DNA of 64,000 nt from Trogon surrucura (taxonomy: Eukaryota; Chordata; Aves; Trogoniformes; Trogonidae). Of the stretch, positions 49,689-63,664 are shown one piece after another. The stretch covers positions 159,038,912-159,102,911 of the forward strand of contig CM036617.1 in assembly GCA_020746105.1 (NCBI GenBank), given 5' to 3'. The translations under genes were made by a program, and so were the position numbers. The first letter of the stretch is position 1. Every line of letters begins with the position of its first letter. The notes beneath the pieces were generated by a model that searched no databases, was not told where the DNA came from, and was given only the letters and a program-made list of their open reading frames with translations.

Positions 49689-50336
49689 ACTTATCCCCTG
49701 GGCCAGAAGGGCCAGATGTGTTGCATGGACAACATGTTTAATCTGTGAATGATCATCCTTAACGGATCCCCTCCAGACAGTCCAAAAGTCACATTACTGG
49801 ACCCCAGCCCACTTTAGATAGAAGGACAAGACCACCCAATCTGGTGCCTTTAGGGAAGGGAGAAAGTGGAATTACTGTGATCACTGTGATTAATAATTTC
49901 ACATTTTATGCAAGCAGTTCTACAGTCTGTGGCCAAAATGCTTTTATATTGGTGCCTAACCCAAGGCAGCTAAAGCCCCATTGTGACATCTAAAAGGTTA
50001 ATTGACCATATGATTCTAATAGTTAAAAGGTGTTGTTACTTTCAGATGTTGCTATAACTCCTTTTGTTTAGTTATGCAATGTCTAGCATACTGCACACAT
50101 AAATTGCGGCGATGAGCATGAACTATCCTGACGAAATACGGACACCTCTGGAACTGAGGCAAAAGCAATTTACCACATTACATGGGAGGGGAAAAACCTG
50201 TTAAAATCTTTCTAAGGACAATTATGGCAAATATATGTTAAAAGGCTTTGAGACCTTGCACGATAATGAGCCCATGTCTCCCTAGGAGAGGTAACAAGGT
50301 GAAACAACAGTGTCAGGATTGAAGCCTCTTATATAT
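49689..50336 (+). other. Unassigned spacer between two CR1 copies
   Basis: About 650 bp between the CR1 tail and the next CR1 copy. I recognise no gene. Some of it could be an unrecognised repeat, because it lies in a repeat-dense cluster, but no LTR ends or tails are evident. Confidence 0.4.
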
Positions 50337-50982
50337 CTGATGGGCAGCAGGATGACCATGAGCCAGAACTGTGACCTTGTGGCCAGGAAGGCCAATGGCA
50401 TCCTGGGGTGTATTAGAAGGGGGGTGGTTAGTAGGTCAAGAGAGGTTCTCCTTCCCCTCTACTCTGCCCTGGTGAGACCCCATCTGGAATATTGTGTCCA
50501 GTTCTGGGCCCCTCAGTTCAAGAAAGACAGGGAAGTGCTGGAGAGAGTCCAGCACAGGGCAACTAGGATGATTAAGGGAGTGGAGCATCTCCCTTATGAG
50601 AAAAGGCTGAAGGAGCTGGGGCTCTTTAGTTTGGAGAAGAGGAGACTGAGGGGTTACCTCATTAAGGTTTACAAATATATAAAGGGTGAATGTCATGAGG
50701 ATGGAGCCAGGCTCTTTTTGGTGGCAACCAATGATAGGACAAGGGGTAATGGGCTGAAACTGGAACATAAGAGGTTCCACTTAAACTCAAGAAGAAACTT
50801 CTTCTCAGTGAGGGTGATGGAACACTGGAACAGGCTGCCCAGAGAGGTTGTGGAGTCTCCTTCTCTGGAGACATTCAAGTTCCTATGTAGCATAGTCTAG
50901 GCATTCCTGCTCTGGCAGGGGGATTGGACTTGATGATCTTTCGAGGTCCCTTCCAATCCCTGACATTCTGTGATTCTGTGAT
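50337..50982 (+). mobile_element. CR1 LINE, 5'-truncated, with long open ORF2 C-terminus
   Basis: A 646-bp plus-strand CR1 3' end finishing with GGTCCCTTCCAATCCCTGACA and an (ATTCTGTG)n tail. The frame through 50310-50900 is open for 196 codons, with the typical reverse-transcriptase C-terminal series: [47 protein letters not shown] and [19 protein letters not shown]. The catalytic YxDD part and the endonuclease domain are absent, so it cannot move by itself. The open frame over this length suggests a fairly recent copy. Confidence 0.95.
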
Positions 50983-52382
50983 ATATTCTATTACTGTTTG
51001 GCAAAGATCTGAGACTCAGGTTTGTGCAGACTTACCACAGGACAGTCACTTGATTTGCTAAAAGCTTATCGTCTGCAAAGGCAGACCTAGAGGAAAGGAA
51101 ATGTTCTTCCAGTTTTATGGGCAAGGACACCAGTGGCTATAGCAGTTTTACTTCACCACCCAACGACTGGGTGCCTGTTGTCTTCTCTGGGCACTGGAGC
51201 AGGGAGCGAGTGACTCCTCCGAGCTTGCACAGAAAAAAAAAAGAGGTGGTGCCAAGGCTGTGAACTGCATTTGTACCCAGTGGGCTCTAGGGCAGAGTCG
51301 CAATTGCTGCCACCTTCTTGGAGCTTCCTGTTGCTGCAGGAAAAGTTTATGTTACGTGGAGGAGGATGACGCCTCAAAACACTCCTCTCTGGTATAAATA
51401 AGCATCTTAAGTTGAGAGTTCAAATACAGGCTTGCTTTTCTACTGCTTCTGTAGTCAATCTGGTAATTTTTGTTTGGCTTAGGAAAAACTGGAATAAGTG
51501 TTAAATTCATGATTAAAAGATTGTCTCTCTTCAGAGAAATTTGTTATCCTTTCTCTCATTTTCAGCAGGGAAAAGTTGCTTTTGCAGCAGAGATTTTGAC
51601 ATTAAGTGTCTTGATAGAATAATAGGTGTGAGATGGATTGCAATCTATTGCCTCAAGACTTTGCCAATCACAAACTAAAATCAGTTAATGCATTGAGTTA
51701 AATCTTGCTATATTGTGCAATGTGCTAGTAGTATTAAAAAAATCAATCCAGAAAATATATTGATTATATTATCTCCATAGCAACAAACAATAATGGGATA
51801 ATGTTAGCTTAATAATTGTGCTTTGTGAAAACCTTTCAGAATAATTACTGCATTGTGGTCTTTTCACAACGTGGAATGCAATAACGCTTCTTCCTTGACT
51901 GCAGTCACCATCAGCACTGCGTCAGGAGATGCTGTTTTTGTGTGCATGCATATGTATTCATGGGTAATTTTGCTCTGGGTGAAACAATTTAGCAGACTAT
52001 TTTGGGATCCATTTTTAAGTGGTCAAGACCACAAACTGGCAATTGTTTTCTGTGTGGTTTGTTTTCTCCCACCTCCTCTGATGACTGAAACTGTAAAAAG
52101 AGGCCATTAACATTCCTTCTCCTGCATCTTTCTTTACAAGGCACAGAGATTTTGGCATGTGACAAAGCTAAATGTCCAGCTACTCTGTTAAGGATTTGCA
52201 GGAGAGAGGAACTCTGCTCTAAAGACAGTACTTCAAAGCTGTTCCTTTAATTGAATTTCATTTATCATCCTCTAGAAATGACTTGTTCAACAAGAGCTAA
52301 GATATTTGCCTATATTTTGGAGGACCTGATTCTCTTGTGCATCCTGCATTGTCATATAAATAACCTGAGGTTGTTATGAATA

Positions 52383-52398
52383 AATATATATATATATT
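52383..52398. repeat. (TA)n microsatellite
   Basis: About eight TA units. Confidence 0.85.
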
Positions 52399-55300
52399 TA
52401 CGTATAACATTTTTAGCTTGAAATTTTAGCAGGAGAGTCGGAGGAATAGATATATACACTCTTCATCTGGGTCTTGCTTTTATTTTTACTTGTAGATCAA
52501 CCCTGTGATTTTGATCTTGAATTAAAAAGAAGTGTTGACCCAAATCTGTGATGGATTTTTAGTTTTTAGAGTGGTCAAAAAAACCCCACCAGTTTAGTCC
52601 CTGAATTTTAAGCAGCCCCTAAACTGTCCGTTCTGTATGAAAGCCCTCAGGGACCTGGCAGTGGATCAGGAGTCCATTCATCACGCCACTATTTCCTGAC
52701 GTACCTGTTGTGCAAGGGCTGGCTTTAGAGATGAGCCAGCAGAGAGTAGACTGCTGCCAGATCTCGCACTGGCAGAAGATTCTCCATGGCTTTCATAGGG
52801 TGCTCTGTACTATCCCTTGTGGTGTGGTGAGATGCCCCTTTACTTCCCAGGGCATGAGTGGATGCCATGTTCTCCAACGGTCACTCCTCTGGCCCTTTTC
52901 CTCTGGGACAAACACTGATGTTGAGCAATAAGCTTTTAGCACCACTTTTTAACAGTGCGTCATATTGTTTTGATTCTTACTTCTGGACAGAATTTGTCCT
53001 TCTGATGACTTATAATCTGATTTCTTACCATTTACCATTGAAGGGTCCCATCTTCTTTGAGGACCCCCAAGAGAAAGTCCCTGCTTTAGAACTACTGTTT
53101 ACTGCATGTGACTGCCTTGGAGTCTTGGAGGAATGTGCTCCTCACCTTGGTACCATATACGTAAGAAATGCAGCACAGTGCAAGCACTGTTTGTTTTCCA
53201 TTTGAGATGATACCTTCATAAGGAGTGTAGTTGTGCTGCTGTCCCATGCTGTTTTCCTTGACAGTCCCTCCAGGTTGTTGCTTTATGGGGAGGGTGTGAC
53301 GGAAGAGCTGGTTTTGGTCCCAGGCAGCGATCACTTTCTTCCAGTGGCCCAGTCTGCTAGAAATTTGGTTAATTCAGAGGGAGAGGGAGGAGCAGTAGTT
53401 GCTCTTGACTTTGTGCCTTGTGCCAAAGCATCTAGTTCTGCGTAGCTGTCATACTGAACAAGGTGCCAAGCCCCTCTCTCCTTTTCTGGGTGCAGATGAA
53501 TGCAGTTATGAAAGGGCATCTAAATGCATTAGTTCCTTTGGAAAATGTCTGGTATTTGCAGGTGTGTAGCATCATTCATTTAAAAAAATAAAAAAAAGCC
53601 CAAAAGTCTAGACAGATTGACAAGGTGCTTTTTCTGATGCTGCTGCAGAATCTAGCCCTGAGTGGTGATGTAGAAACAGAAATGAATGGCTAACACAAGC
53701 CAATTCAATCCACACCCCCAAAACCAAGCTCTTCTGTTTACAAAATTGCCACAGTTGAAACTGTGACTGTGCTTCTGCTTGGCACTACCTGTGCTCACCT
53801 CAGGTGCTGGCCAAGGGCCCTGCTGATCTCTAGAGCTGTCCCAAATTCTCATTCCACTGAGTTTCCTTGTGCTATCTCAGCTCTTACTGCTCTCCACAAT
53901 CCTCTCTTGAGCCCATGCAGGGGTTGACATTGTGTGTTTGTGTCTTGTCTCTGCCTAATCCCTTGTTCCAGAGAGGCTTGGTACGGCTTTCTAGTATGTC
54001 TTGTTTTCCATGCTTGGATCCTACCAACTACCACGTGGATGACTTGGGCCTTAGATAGTGTTTGGCTTCAGGGCAGCACATGAGAAATAACTTGCCTTAT
54101 GGAAACAAGGGGACTTTGTTGGAATAATTATTTTATGATAGGCAAAGATTCAACTGCCTGGTGTGATGTGGCTGGTAGTTCTATAGCTTGCTTTGCTCGC
54201 AAAGAGATAAAACTGTTCTGTTCTGCACGGGATCTTGCAACAGATTTCTGTCCACAGCAGTTTAGGATAGATCTGTCCCACACAGAGGACTCTTGGTCTT
54301 GGGAGCAGGATGAAGTATTCAGAGTGTTTGTTCCCATGGCTAGGGTGGAGATCCTTGTAGTTCAGCAGCCACATGCCCCCTCGTACCCTGCTGAATGCAT
54401 GCACTCACCTCAAGGCTTGTGTGTGTCAAGCTGACTTGTCTGCCCTTAACCTTGTGGCTTTCACAGAGGTGCCATGTGATAGATGGTCATAAAAAGGGAT
54501 CTGTCATGCCTGTGCCTGGCCTGTCCGTGCTACAGATAGCAGCATGCTCTGTTCTGCATCAGAGACCAGTGCAATCTATAGGCACATTTTTCTCCTTTCC
54601 TACTTGAGAGCCTGCATCCATACAAGGTGAGAGTTAGGCTAGAGGAAGCTGGGCTTGTCCAGCTATGTTAAAATACAGAAATAGTCCTAGTATCTTTCAG
54701 TAATGCATTAAGTGGCATGACTAATGTCTGTCACATGTAATGCTCTCTCCAGGTATCTTCCCTTGACGGAGTACTCTGCGTGCTGCCTAGTGCTCTGATT
54801 TGGGCACTGTTTTGTGTCTTACTGTCATGATGATAATAGATCGAAGTTTAGGACTTGAACACAGATGGAGTTTTTGATAATCTTTAGTTCTTTCAGACAC
54901 GTATTTCATAGTTTTAGACTTGATGGTTGAGATAATTAAGTGTTATTGATTTCATAATCAGTTCATAAACAATGGTAGAGATTTCTAGCACTACACAAGG
55001 GAAATGTCTTAGGAGGCCAAGATATTATCACTCACTGAATAAGTAATACTGTTTCTTAAAGCTGAGGTTTTCCTGAAAACCACCTGTCTAAATAGTATCC
55101 ACTTAGGCACTAGTGAGTTAAAGTAATATGAGATAGCCTAGAGTTTGTATCAGAAAAGAAATTTTAAACACTATCGTCCTAATTCTGTAGGTTAAGGTGT
55201 AAGAACTGCACGTGGACATGTAATGTTGCTAGTACTTATTTCAAGGTCTATTTGCACTCTGCGGCACCTAAGAGAGACTATTGCAAAATGGGATTCGTTA

Positions 55301-58300
55301 ATATATTTTATTCTTAAAACTGACATTTTCATAATCTGAAGGAATCTGCTGTTGATGGATCAGAGGAGGAGGACACTCTTCAGAAGTGGAGAAACTCCTT
55401 GGAGAGAAGAAATCCAAACCAGTCCCCACCTCCCTTTCTTGGGGAAGAAGTCAGTTGCCATTTCTTCAAATGCCAGTTTGTTGTGCCCTAAAACAGTGCT
55501 GTGTTGTCAGACTACTCCCAAAATGTTTCTTTTTCCTTAGATTTAGCTAACATGTCTGTCTGTCCTATGAGAAGTTGTTTCCATTTCTTTAAATTATGCA
55601 GTTACTGCTTTGCTTCCCTTAAGGGAGGCCAGCAGAGGAAACTAATAAAATTCATTCACCATTAGTAAGATGTGCTGAATGCTTACGCTAATCCATGTGA
55701 GAGACATTGAGCACACAGTGAAAATGCACGCTGCAGTGGTCTTCTATTGCACAATGTATTCCCTCCTATAGAGAGCACTGTAATTCTCTGTTTTCCTGTT
55801 GTAATTTGAGGATGTAGTAATATTAAGAAAGGCAACAACGATGGTTAGCGATCCAGTGGAATTACATACAAGAAGAGATTGTGTAGGAGAGAATTACACT
55901 CAGTTTGGAAAGAAGACAACTTAAAAGACATTTAGTGAAAATTACATACTCTAGCAAAAAAAAAAACCCAAAACCATCATTCCTTTCTCCCTTTTTTTTC
56001 TAGTTTCTTGACTTATAAATATATGTTTATCACAGGATCAGAAATTGCAGTGAGTCTGTAAGACCTCATATGGAGCCTTTCATGAACACACATTGCACAA
56101 ATTGTATTTCTCTTTGTACATGTCTTTATAATGACATGTTTTCTGTTTTTGATAAATGTTCCTAGAAGCCTGAATAGGTGTCTTCTGTGACATTTACTAT
56201 TAAGTAAAATAAGGGCCTAGCAAGTTTAAGTGTTATCTAGACAATAGTCCTAATAAAAATAGTAAGGTTGCAATTATAGCTCTACAGCAGATATAAACAA
56301 GGTCTAAGCTAATGGCAGGCAACTTTTAAATAGATAAAAAGAAATATTATTTTAGCCAGTGTAATTAGTCTGGAGAATTCGTCATTGCAAGAATCAGGGA
56401 GTCAAATACAGCAGCTGCAATAATTTGAGGATCTGGATAATTTTATGACTAATTGCATTTGTAGCTATGCATATTATGATAAGAGTAATTGAATCACAGT
56501 TGGGTGAGGAAGAAACCTCCCTCTAAAGCATTTTAGAGTTAACTGTGTATGTAGGGTTGTTTTGCTTTTGCCTTTCTCCAAAGCCTTAGGCATGTAGTAT
56601 GTCTGAAAGTTAAGAAATAGATCAAATTTGTTGATATTCCTATCTCATATACTGTCCATGTTTCTGTGGCAGAGAGCAAATGGTTTTGTTAAGATACCAA
56701 GAAAGAGGACTGAGAAACCTGCAACTTGTTTCTGGCTCTACTGTTGACTTCCTGTGTGGCATTTGGCAAATTGCTTAATCTTTTGTGTACTTTCAGCTCC
56801 ATGCCTGTGACAGATGGACACTTGCCATCCCATACATGTTGCGAAAATGAAGTTTGTAAAGTGAAATTAGACCGAAAAGAGAAAGACAAACAGAAAGCAA
56901 GTATCTCATTGTGGTATGCCAGATTAATGTATGAGGCCATATCTATTTGGGAATGCTTTGGAAATTTAAGGTGAATCAACCAGAAGCGTGAATGCAACGT
57001 GCACATATGGAAGCGCAGTAAATCTTTTCCATGAGAAGAGTCTCTCTTGCTCTGGAAGTGGCTCTGTATCACCTTGAGGGGCTGGCATAGATGGGCTGAG
57101 TTATTCATCCTGCACTCTGTTTTTTTTGTCCAAGTGTTCACTTCTCTCATGTGCCTCAAAACCCTCCTTAAGGTTCTTGCCCCTACTGTTCTGACTGAGG
57201 GGCTGTTCTAAATCATGTTACTTTGAGAGTCAATAACTTTCATCTGATTTCTAGCAACATTTATCCATGACCAGTTTATATTCATTTGATCTTTTGGTAA
57301 TCTAGGCCTTTATAATACGCAGATATTTTTCCTTCCCTGATGATTACTCCTGGTAAATTTATAGACAGCAAGCACGCCTCCTCCCTCTGGTCTGCTAAAA
57401 TGAACCTTTGGTTTGCTAAAATGAACTCTCCTAATTATGACTTGTAAGACAGACCTGCCGTTCCCTGAGGATCCTCGTAACCCTTTCTCCACGTTCCATT
57501 TTTAATTCATTCCTTTTGAAAGGGGCTCATCAGATTTGCATGCAGCATTCCAGAGAAAGCATATCCCAGATATTCTGTGTTTGTGGTTTCCAATCAGACT
57601 TGTTTTTCATCATTATTCTGTGGTTGATGTGTCCATCTGGGTTTTTCACTTCTCTGTTATTTTCAAATAGTATTTCACTACTGCAGAAATACTCAGAGTT
57701 GTCCTCTAAGAATGTGAAGCTTTGCTTTCAACTAAAGAGTCTCCCCTGTTGCAGTTGTTCAGGTTCTTTAGGTCATCCAATTCTTCTGATATGACAATCT
57801 CAATCTCTCTGCCTGCTCAGGAAAGAATCTGACTTTCAACCCAGAACCCCAAACATACTTCACTAAGGTCTGTCTACTTTTCATGCCAAAGTCAGTCCTC
57901 ACAACATCGAATGAGGTTTGTCCCAGAACTGAAGCTCAAGAAATCTGTGTGTTTCCTCCTTTCATGCCTGTACTTTTTCTTTTAACTCAGTCCATACCCA
58001 TTCCCCTACCTCTCGCATGTTTATTGTCTCTTGATTTTTATTTTTTTAAGCCTTTCATCCTTTTAGGTGTGATGATTGTTCACCTGCTACCAGACCAAAT
58101 GCATTACTGAAATCTGTGTACATCCTCCATTGTTGCCTCACCTAGAAAATGTGTTATCTTCCCAAAGAAAGATAACGCTCCATGTATCCCATTTCCCTGT
58201 CCCTCTTTCCATCAGGTATTTGCTATGGAGCATAGTGCCAGGTTGTTATCAGGGGACCAGAAGTGCTGCCTGAGGGACTGTGAACTGTCTGCAGCTGCTC

Positions 58301-58774
58301 CGTCCAGCCATGCCACTTACACGATGTTGGTGTTTATGACTCGAAGGTTTAAAACATATGGTGGGGTTTGTGAGAAAATCTGAGGACTGTGTGTCCCATG
58401 CGCTGAGAAATCTTGCATGCTATTGAGGTCAAGCTCACAATTGTGCGTTTACTTGCTTGGCTTCCCCTCCCTCCTGCCAACTCTTCAGTTACCAGCCTAT
58501 TAGAATCGGCCATTAACCTGGTTAATGGGGAGAGACAGCAAATACCAGAAAGGATGATGTGTTTTTCTTAATTCCCTTTTGGAAACCTGACTGTTTTAAA
58601 CTGTAAATGTCTCAAGAAAAGGCAGAAAAAGGTCCAAAACATTGTCTTACTTTTGTAATACTGGCACACACAGGCAGAGGAGAATGAGATGAGGCTGTCT
58701 TCTCCTTAGAACTTCACTGGTGAGTGATCTTTGGGAGTGAAAGGGTAGTGCTCTGCCAATACTGCTCAAGGGGC

Positions 58775-59035
58775 TCTGAGGACAAGAGGAAGTGGCCTCA
58801 GGTTGCACCAAGGGAAGTTTACATTAGATATTAGGAAGAATTTCTTTATGGAAAGGGTTATCAGGCATTAGAGCGGGTTGCCTAGGTGGTGGTGGAGTCC
58901 CTATCCCTGGAGGTATCTAAGAGTCGTGTAGACACAGTGTATAGGGATATGGTTTGATTGAAGATTTGTCAGTGTTAGGTTAGTGGTTGGACTCTATGAT
59001 TTTAAAGGTCTTTTCTAATCTAGGTGGTTCTGTGA
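58775..59035 (+). mobile_element. CR1 LINE 3' fragment
   Basis: Begins near GACAAGAGGAAGTGGCCTCAGG. It has the TTAGATATTAGGAAGAATTT and GGTGGTGGAGTCCCTATCCC blocks and TTAAAGGTCTTTTCTAATC near the end. The frame is decayed and the tail is reduced to GGTTCTGTGAG. Confidence 0.92.
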
Positions 59036-59916
59036 GCTGGCTGTGTGCAGCCTTTGGGGTGCTGAATTGGCTTGACTGAATCATTGTGCCATCTAATCCT
59101 TTTGGGTGACATGATTCATTGAGGTGATATATCAATGCCATCTGACCCTATGTGTGATATGACTCAGTCCCAACACTCTCTCTGACCAGGGAAGATGATG
59201 GACAGCAGAAGGAGAAGAGGGTAATGAAAGGTATGGGGCAGGGGCAGAGAGAAAGGGAGAGCTCATGTGAGAGAGGAAACAACCATCTTTCAGGGAAGGA
59301 CATGAGCACTTCCTCCGAACAGTGATACAACAGATCCGTGTTCCAGACAGTAAGGGCTAATACAGCACACGAAAATAAACCTACCCACTTAGTCTTTATT
59401 AAAGACCTAGAAAGGTAGAAGGAAAAAAATTGCAATTTTTTTTTTGATATTTAGTTCAGGTAAGTTTTTTTTTAATTGTGTAATGAGAACGCATTGTCCA
59501 AATTTTCATATGCAGATTCAATTAGTGTTTGGTTAATTAGCCTTTACAGATGAGGATTAATTTAATTACGTAACACTAACCTCTCTTAATAACTATTAAG
59601 GGTAGGAAGGCTGCTTTTAATAAATTTGGAAGGCCTATATGTGTTTTTTAAAATCTGAAATGGCATACACATAAATTAAACCAAATTACACACAGAGGAC
59701 AGCCATTACAGATAACGATCAAAGACAACAAAATATGTACATGGTTCAGAATCGGGCTGGTTAGAAGTTCATGCTGTTTTCCTCCTCTTGTCTGTTGGCA
59801 TCCTAGTGTTTTCTCTAGGATTATTAATGGAGATGATGTACAGTCTGGGGTTGTTCCTTCAAAGTGGGCCGCAGTTTGATACAGTGTTCCTTTAATTAAA
59901 TACTAGCTCGTATTTA

Positions 59917-59937
59917 AAATAAATAAATAAATAAATT
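59917..59937. repeat. (AAAT)n microsatellite
   Basis: About five AAAT units. Confidence 0.85.
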
Positions 59938-62492
59938 TGGGTGCTAGGTTATTAGGAGTTGGTTTTTTTTTTTCCAGGTGGTCTAAGGGAAAAGAGATGC
60001 GCGTCTCATTGAATACTAAAAATCTGATCCATAAATGTCATTCATTTTCATAAATAACTGTATAGATTTTTTGACTCAATATGAGATGTTCACTCAAGCA
60101 ATGATGCTGTGCTTATTAATATCACAGTGAAAGAGAACATCACGTCTGACTTACGGCAGTGAGGGTGGAACATATATGAGACTAATGATGGGATGTAGTA
60201 TCTTTGGCTCCTGAGTCACAGGTTTGAATCCAGGCTGTCTTGGTAAGTGGCTGACATCAGGTAATATGTGATGCTTTCCAGAAAAGGGCAACAAAAGAAG
60301 CATTTTTCCATTGGCTTTTGGTAATGTTTCCCACTTGCAGTGAATTTTGACGGGCACACCATACACATCTCCACACAACTCAGTAGATTTTGGGGCATCC
60401 CATACACTACACAATTCAAGGCTGCTCTCATTGCATTCTGGAAGTTACTTTCTTGAAGTCGAAAATTTGAGTTACTGTCAGGAATGTGCCTCTGGTGTGG
60501 CTCTCTTCAAACTATTTTATCTGGTGACTCTTAAGGTCTATAGCTAAAATCGTAAACCACATGATCTGTTTTCCAGCTGCAGCAAGTCGAAATGTTACAA
60601 AGCATCTTCCATGTAGTCTGGGTCACTTTAAGCCTGAGCTTAAGCTTAAAGTCATTTGAGTCCCCATTTGCAGCCATGAGATCTGCAGATATTGAGCAAC
60701 TGGTAAGAGTAGGTTGGATAATACCTCATGTTAGACACCCCCAAAATTGAAATGCGTAGTTCTACTGCTTTCTTCTGAAAACTTTGGCTTAATGCCTACA
60801 CCTATTTTCAGCAAGGAGGGAAGATGACATTGCTGCAGACGTTTTCCTTGCTGTGAGGAACTAGCAAGGTGAATATGTAACAAGGAGGAAATTTCTGAAG
60901 GATCTGTCTTGAAGTGGCAGAATCTATTGAAAAAAAAGGAAAGGAGATCCTTGAGCCAACAAGTCCTTTCTAAAGCCCTTTGATGGATGTGCTGCTCCAG
61001 CTGAAGCCTCAATGTTCAGTATCTCAAGATAGACAGCTGGCAATGACCAGACTTCATTCTGGCTGATGCAGATACAAATCTTGTTCCCTTCCATAGGGGC
61101 TGCACCTGTATTCCTGAGAGAAGGATCTGGCCTTGTGGGTGGTTCTGCCCACAGATGCAGCTGATGATACACACTCAGAAGAACGGGAGAATGCAGATTC
61201 CCTGTAGGGAGGCAACTGCCAGCCGTGTAAACAAAGAGGCCTTCTGGGTGTGCAGCAGTCAGCCCACTTGAGCTGCTGTTTCCATGGTATACCAGATGCT
61301 GTAAAATGTGCTTTCTTCAGGGAAAGAAGCTTTTCATACTTCCTGTATTATCTTGTCTGATAATGGGCTGTCATCAGGCTGGTACCTCACTGTAGGGGCC
61401 ACATGCAAGAAGTTACCCCTGCCCCAACACTTTTCTGCGTTGTTGTTGATGATGACAATTCATATTCTGCAGCTTCCAAACAGGAAAACGGGAGTGATTT
61501 TTCTGACTTGGAACAGCCTTACTTACGATGCTCTTACACTTCATTGTTATGAGTGACTGTTAAGTGTGCTACAGATCCTCCTGATGCACATGGTGTCCTC
61601 TTGTAATACTGTCTGTTGTGTTGATTTTTAGTTTCCTTCTGTTTTCCTAAAAAATAAGAATACATATGTTTCCATTTTGCCTTTCCTAAATCCTATGTTG
61701 CTTCAGTATAGCTCCTGTCTTGCGGCTGTTTAACCCACTGGGTACCTATCAGCAGGCACGATTTCTGAGTTCGCTTCATCTCCTTGTGTTTAACCCCTGG
61801 GTGATCTTGATTCAAAGAGAGGTCTCTCCCTCCATTTTCTTCCAAAGCAGTTGCTGTTGGTGAGCAGGTGCTTAGTTATCCTGTAGGTACTAAGTACAAT
61901 TGCAATTATAAACCTGGACAAACCTGCAATAATGGGCCTTGGAGCAGATCGACCTCAACTAGTGTAAATAAGTTACCAAAAGCACTTAAGAGGCTTGCTG
62001 TGCTTCCAACATGACTCATAGGAGGAGGATGTTTTCAAAGTACGTGTCTACTGGAAACCACGACCAGGGATGATGCTGGAAAACTGGCAGAGCTATGTGG
62101 ATGCAGCATATCCCCTTACTGTGTACTGAGACCATCACAGGTTCATTGGCCTATCTCACGGCTATTGAGAAGAAACACAAGTGCCTTCGTACTACCCGAG
62201 CTTCCTCCAGCTGAAAGGCATGTCTTGGTTTGTGTGGGATGCACACAACATTCACTCTGCCTTGCCTGTGCTCCAGCCACTGCTGCCTCTCAGGGCTCTG
62301 TGTGAGCTGTTTGTTCTTCTTTCCCACAAGACCTGCTCGTGGTGCTCACCACGTCCATGAAGAAGGGGGCCAGGATAGTAGTGGGTCCCAGGGCTGGACA
62401 GGGGAGGCAGGCAGGGGTGCATATGTGTATGCAGTGCTGCAAGGTGTGAGAAAGCATTCTGGAGTGTGGAGAACAAACCCTGTTTTTTACTC

Positions 62493-62566
62493 TAGAGTTG
62501 TTTAGGTTGGAAAAGACCTTTAGGATCATTGAGTCAAATCATTAACCTAGTAATGCCTCACAATCT
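62493..62566 (-). mobile_element. CR1 LINE 3'-end fragment
   Basis: The plus strand reads TTTAGGTTGGAAAAGACCTTTAGGATCATTGAGTC and then CATTAACCTAGTAATGCC, the reverse complement of a CR1 3' terminus. The tail repeat is lost. Confidence 0.85.
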
Positions 62567-63270
62567 CTCCCAGATATTTTTTAACTCCTTCTCTCCCCCA
62601 ATCCTACAGGCTCATACTCCTCAAGTTGGAGAAGAAAAACTAAGCATGGTTAATTTTAAGCCAGTGCAATCATTTAGGAGACCTGGAGGGGGAAAACTGG
62701 TTATTGGTTAACAGGCTTGATTTGAAATGTGTTCTGCCTGACCCCTCTAGTGTAGCGAGCCAGGAGCAGTGCTTCCAAGAAGACGGCTTTCTGGAAGGCT
62801 TTTTCACTGAATCATTTAAAGCCTAGGCTTCTTGTAAATGTTAATATCCTGCTGGCTCGCTGGAATGCAGCTGGTGGGTACAGCAAGTGCAATACCTACA
62901 TGCGTGCTTGCAATCCAAAGCAAAACTTAGCAGGTGAGGTTCAGGGATGTCCTCAATGAAGGCTCAGGCAAGGGGGGAGGTGGGCTGGAGGGCAGACCTG
63001 CTTCGGCCTCATCTTGCAAGAGTGGAAATCCCTCTGCCCTGTGCACCCAATAACCATTGTGATACAGCAGTGCTGTGCACCCTGTGCTTCGACTCTGCCC
63101 GGTGACCTTGAGCCATGCCCTGTGTAGTGCTGGTCCTTCAGCACGGTGTGAACATCGGCTGTGGGTTCCTGTGGGCTGGAGTCGCTGTCCCCAGGCAAAG
63201 AGGTTGGAGCGTGCCAGTGAGCTGAGCCTGATTTTACGCCGGGCTTAGATGGCTGTCTGGAGAGTAGCAC

Positions 63271-63286
63271 TGGTGGTGGTGGTGGT
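63271..63286. repeat. (TGG)n microsatellite
   Basis: Five TGG units. Confidence 0.85.
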
Positions 63287-63608
63287 AAATCTGGACCCAG
63301 GATTTCCCCTTGCCTCAGCAGGGGAAGGCAGTAGGCAATGTGTGCAACAATTGAAATAGTGGCTGAAATCCTGCTACCGCCAAAGTATCACTGTAGTGAA
63401 AGGCAAGTCAGTGCCTTCTTGAGTTCGCTGTATTTGTGGTATTGCAAAGGCTTTGTCCACCTTAGTTTGTGTGTGCTAATGGATGAGGCTTTTCTGCTTA
63501 CCTTAGCAGTAGGGTATTTAAGTACTTTTCAGGTGAGAATATCTGTACATTTTTTTTTTTTCAGGAAATCATCTAAACCACTTCCTTAATCATTTTATCT
63601 TCAGTGTA

Positions 63609-63664
63609 TTGGACTTGATGATCTCAGAGGTCTTTTCCAGCCTCAACAATTCTGTGATTCTGTG
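63609..63664 (+). mobile_element. CR1 LINE 3'-tail fragment
   Basis: TTGGACTTGATGATCTCAGAGGTCTTTTCCAGCC, then CTCAACAATTCTGTGATTCTGTG. Only the last 55 bp or so of a CR1 are left. The tail matches the (ATTCTGTG)n type of the copies at 49508 and 50337. Confidence 0.9.

Noticed and set aside
56689-57159. 156-codon minus-strand open frame
   Set aside because: No domain, no homology I recognise and no splice context.
60220-60235. GGTTTGAATCC string resembling a tRNA B box
   Set aside because: No matching A box or cloverleaf can be drawn around it.
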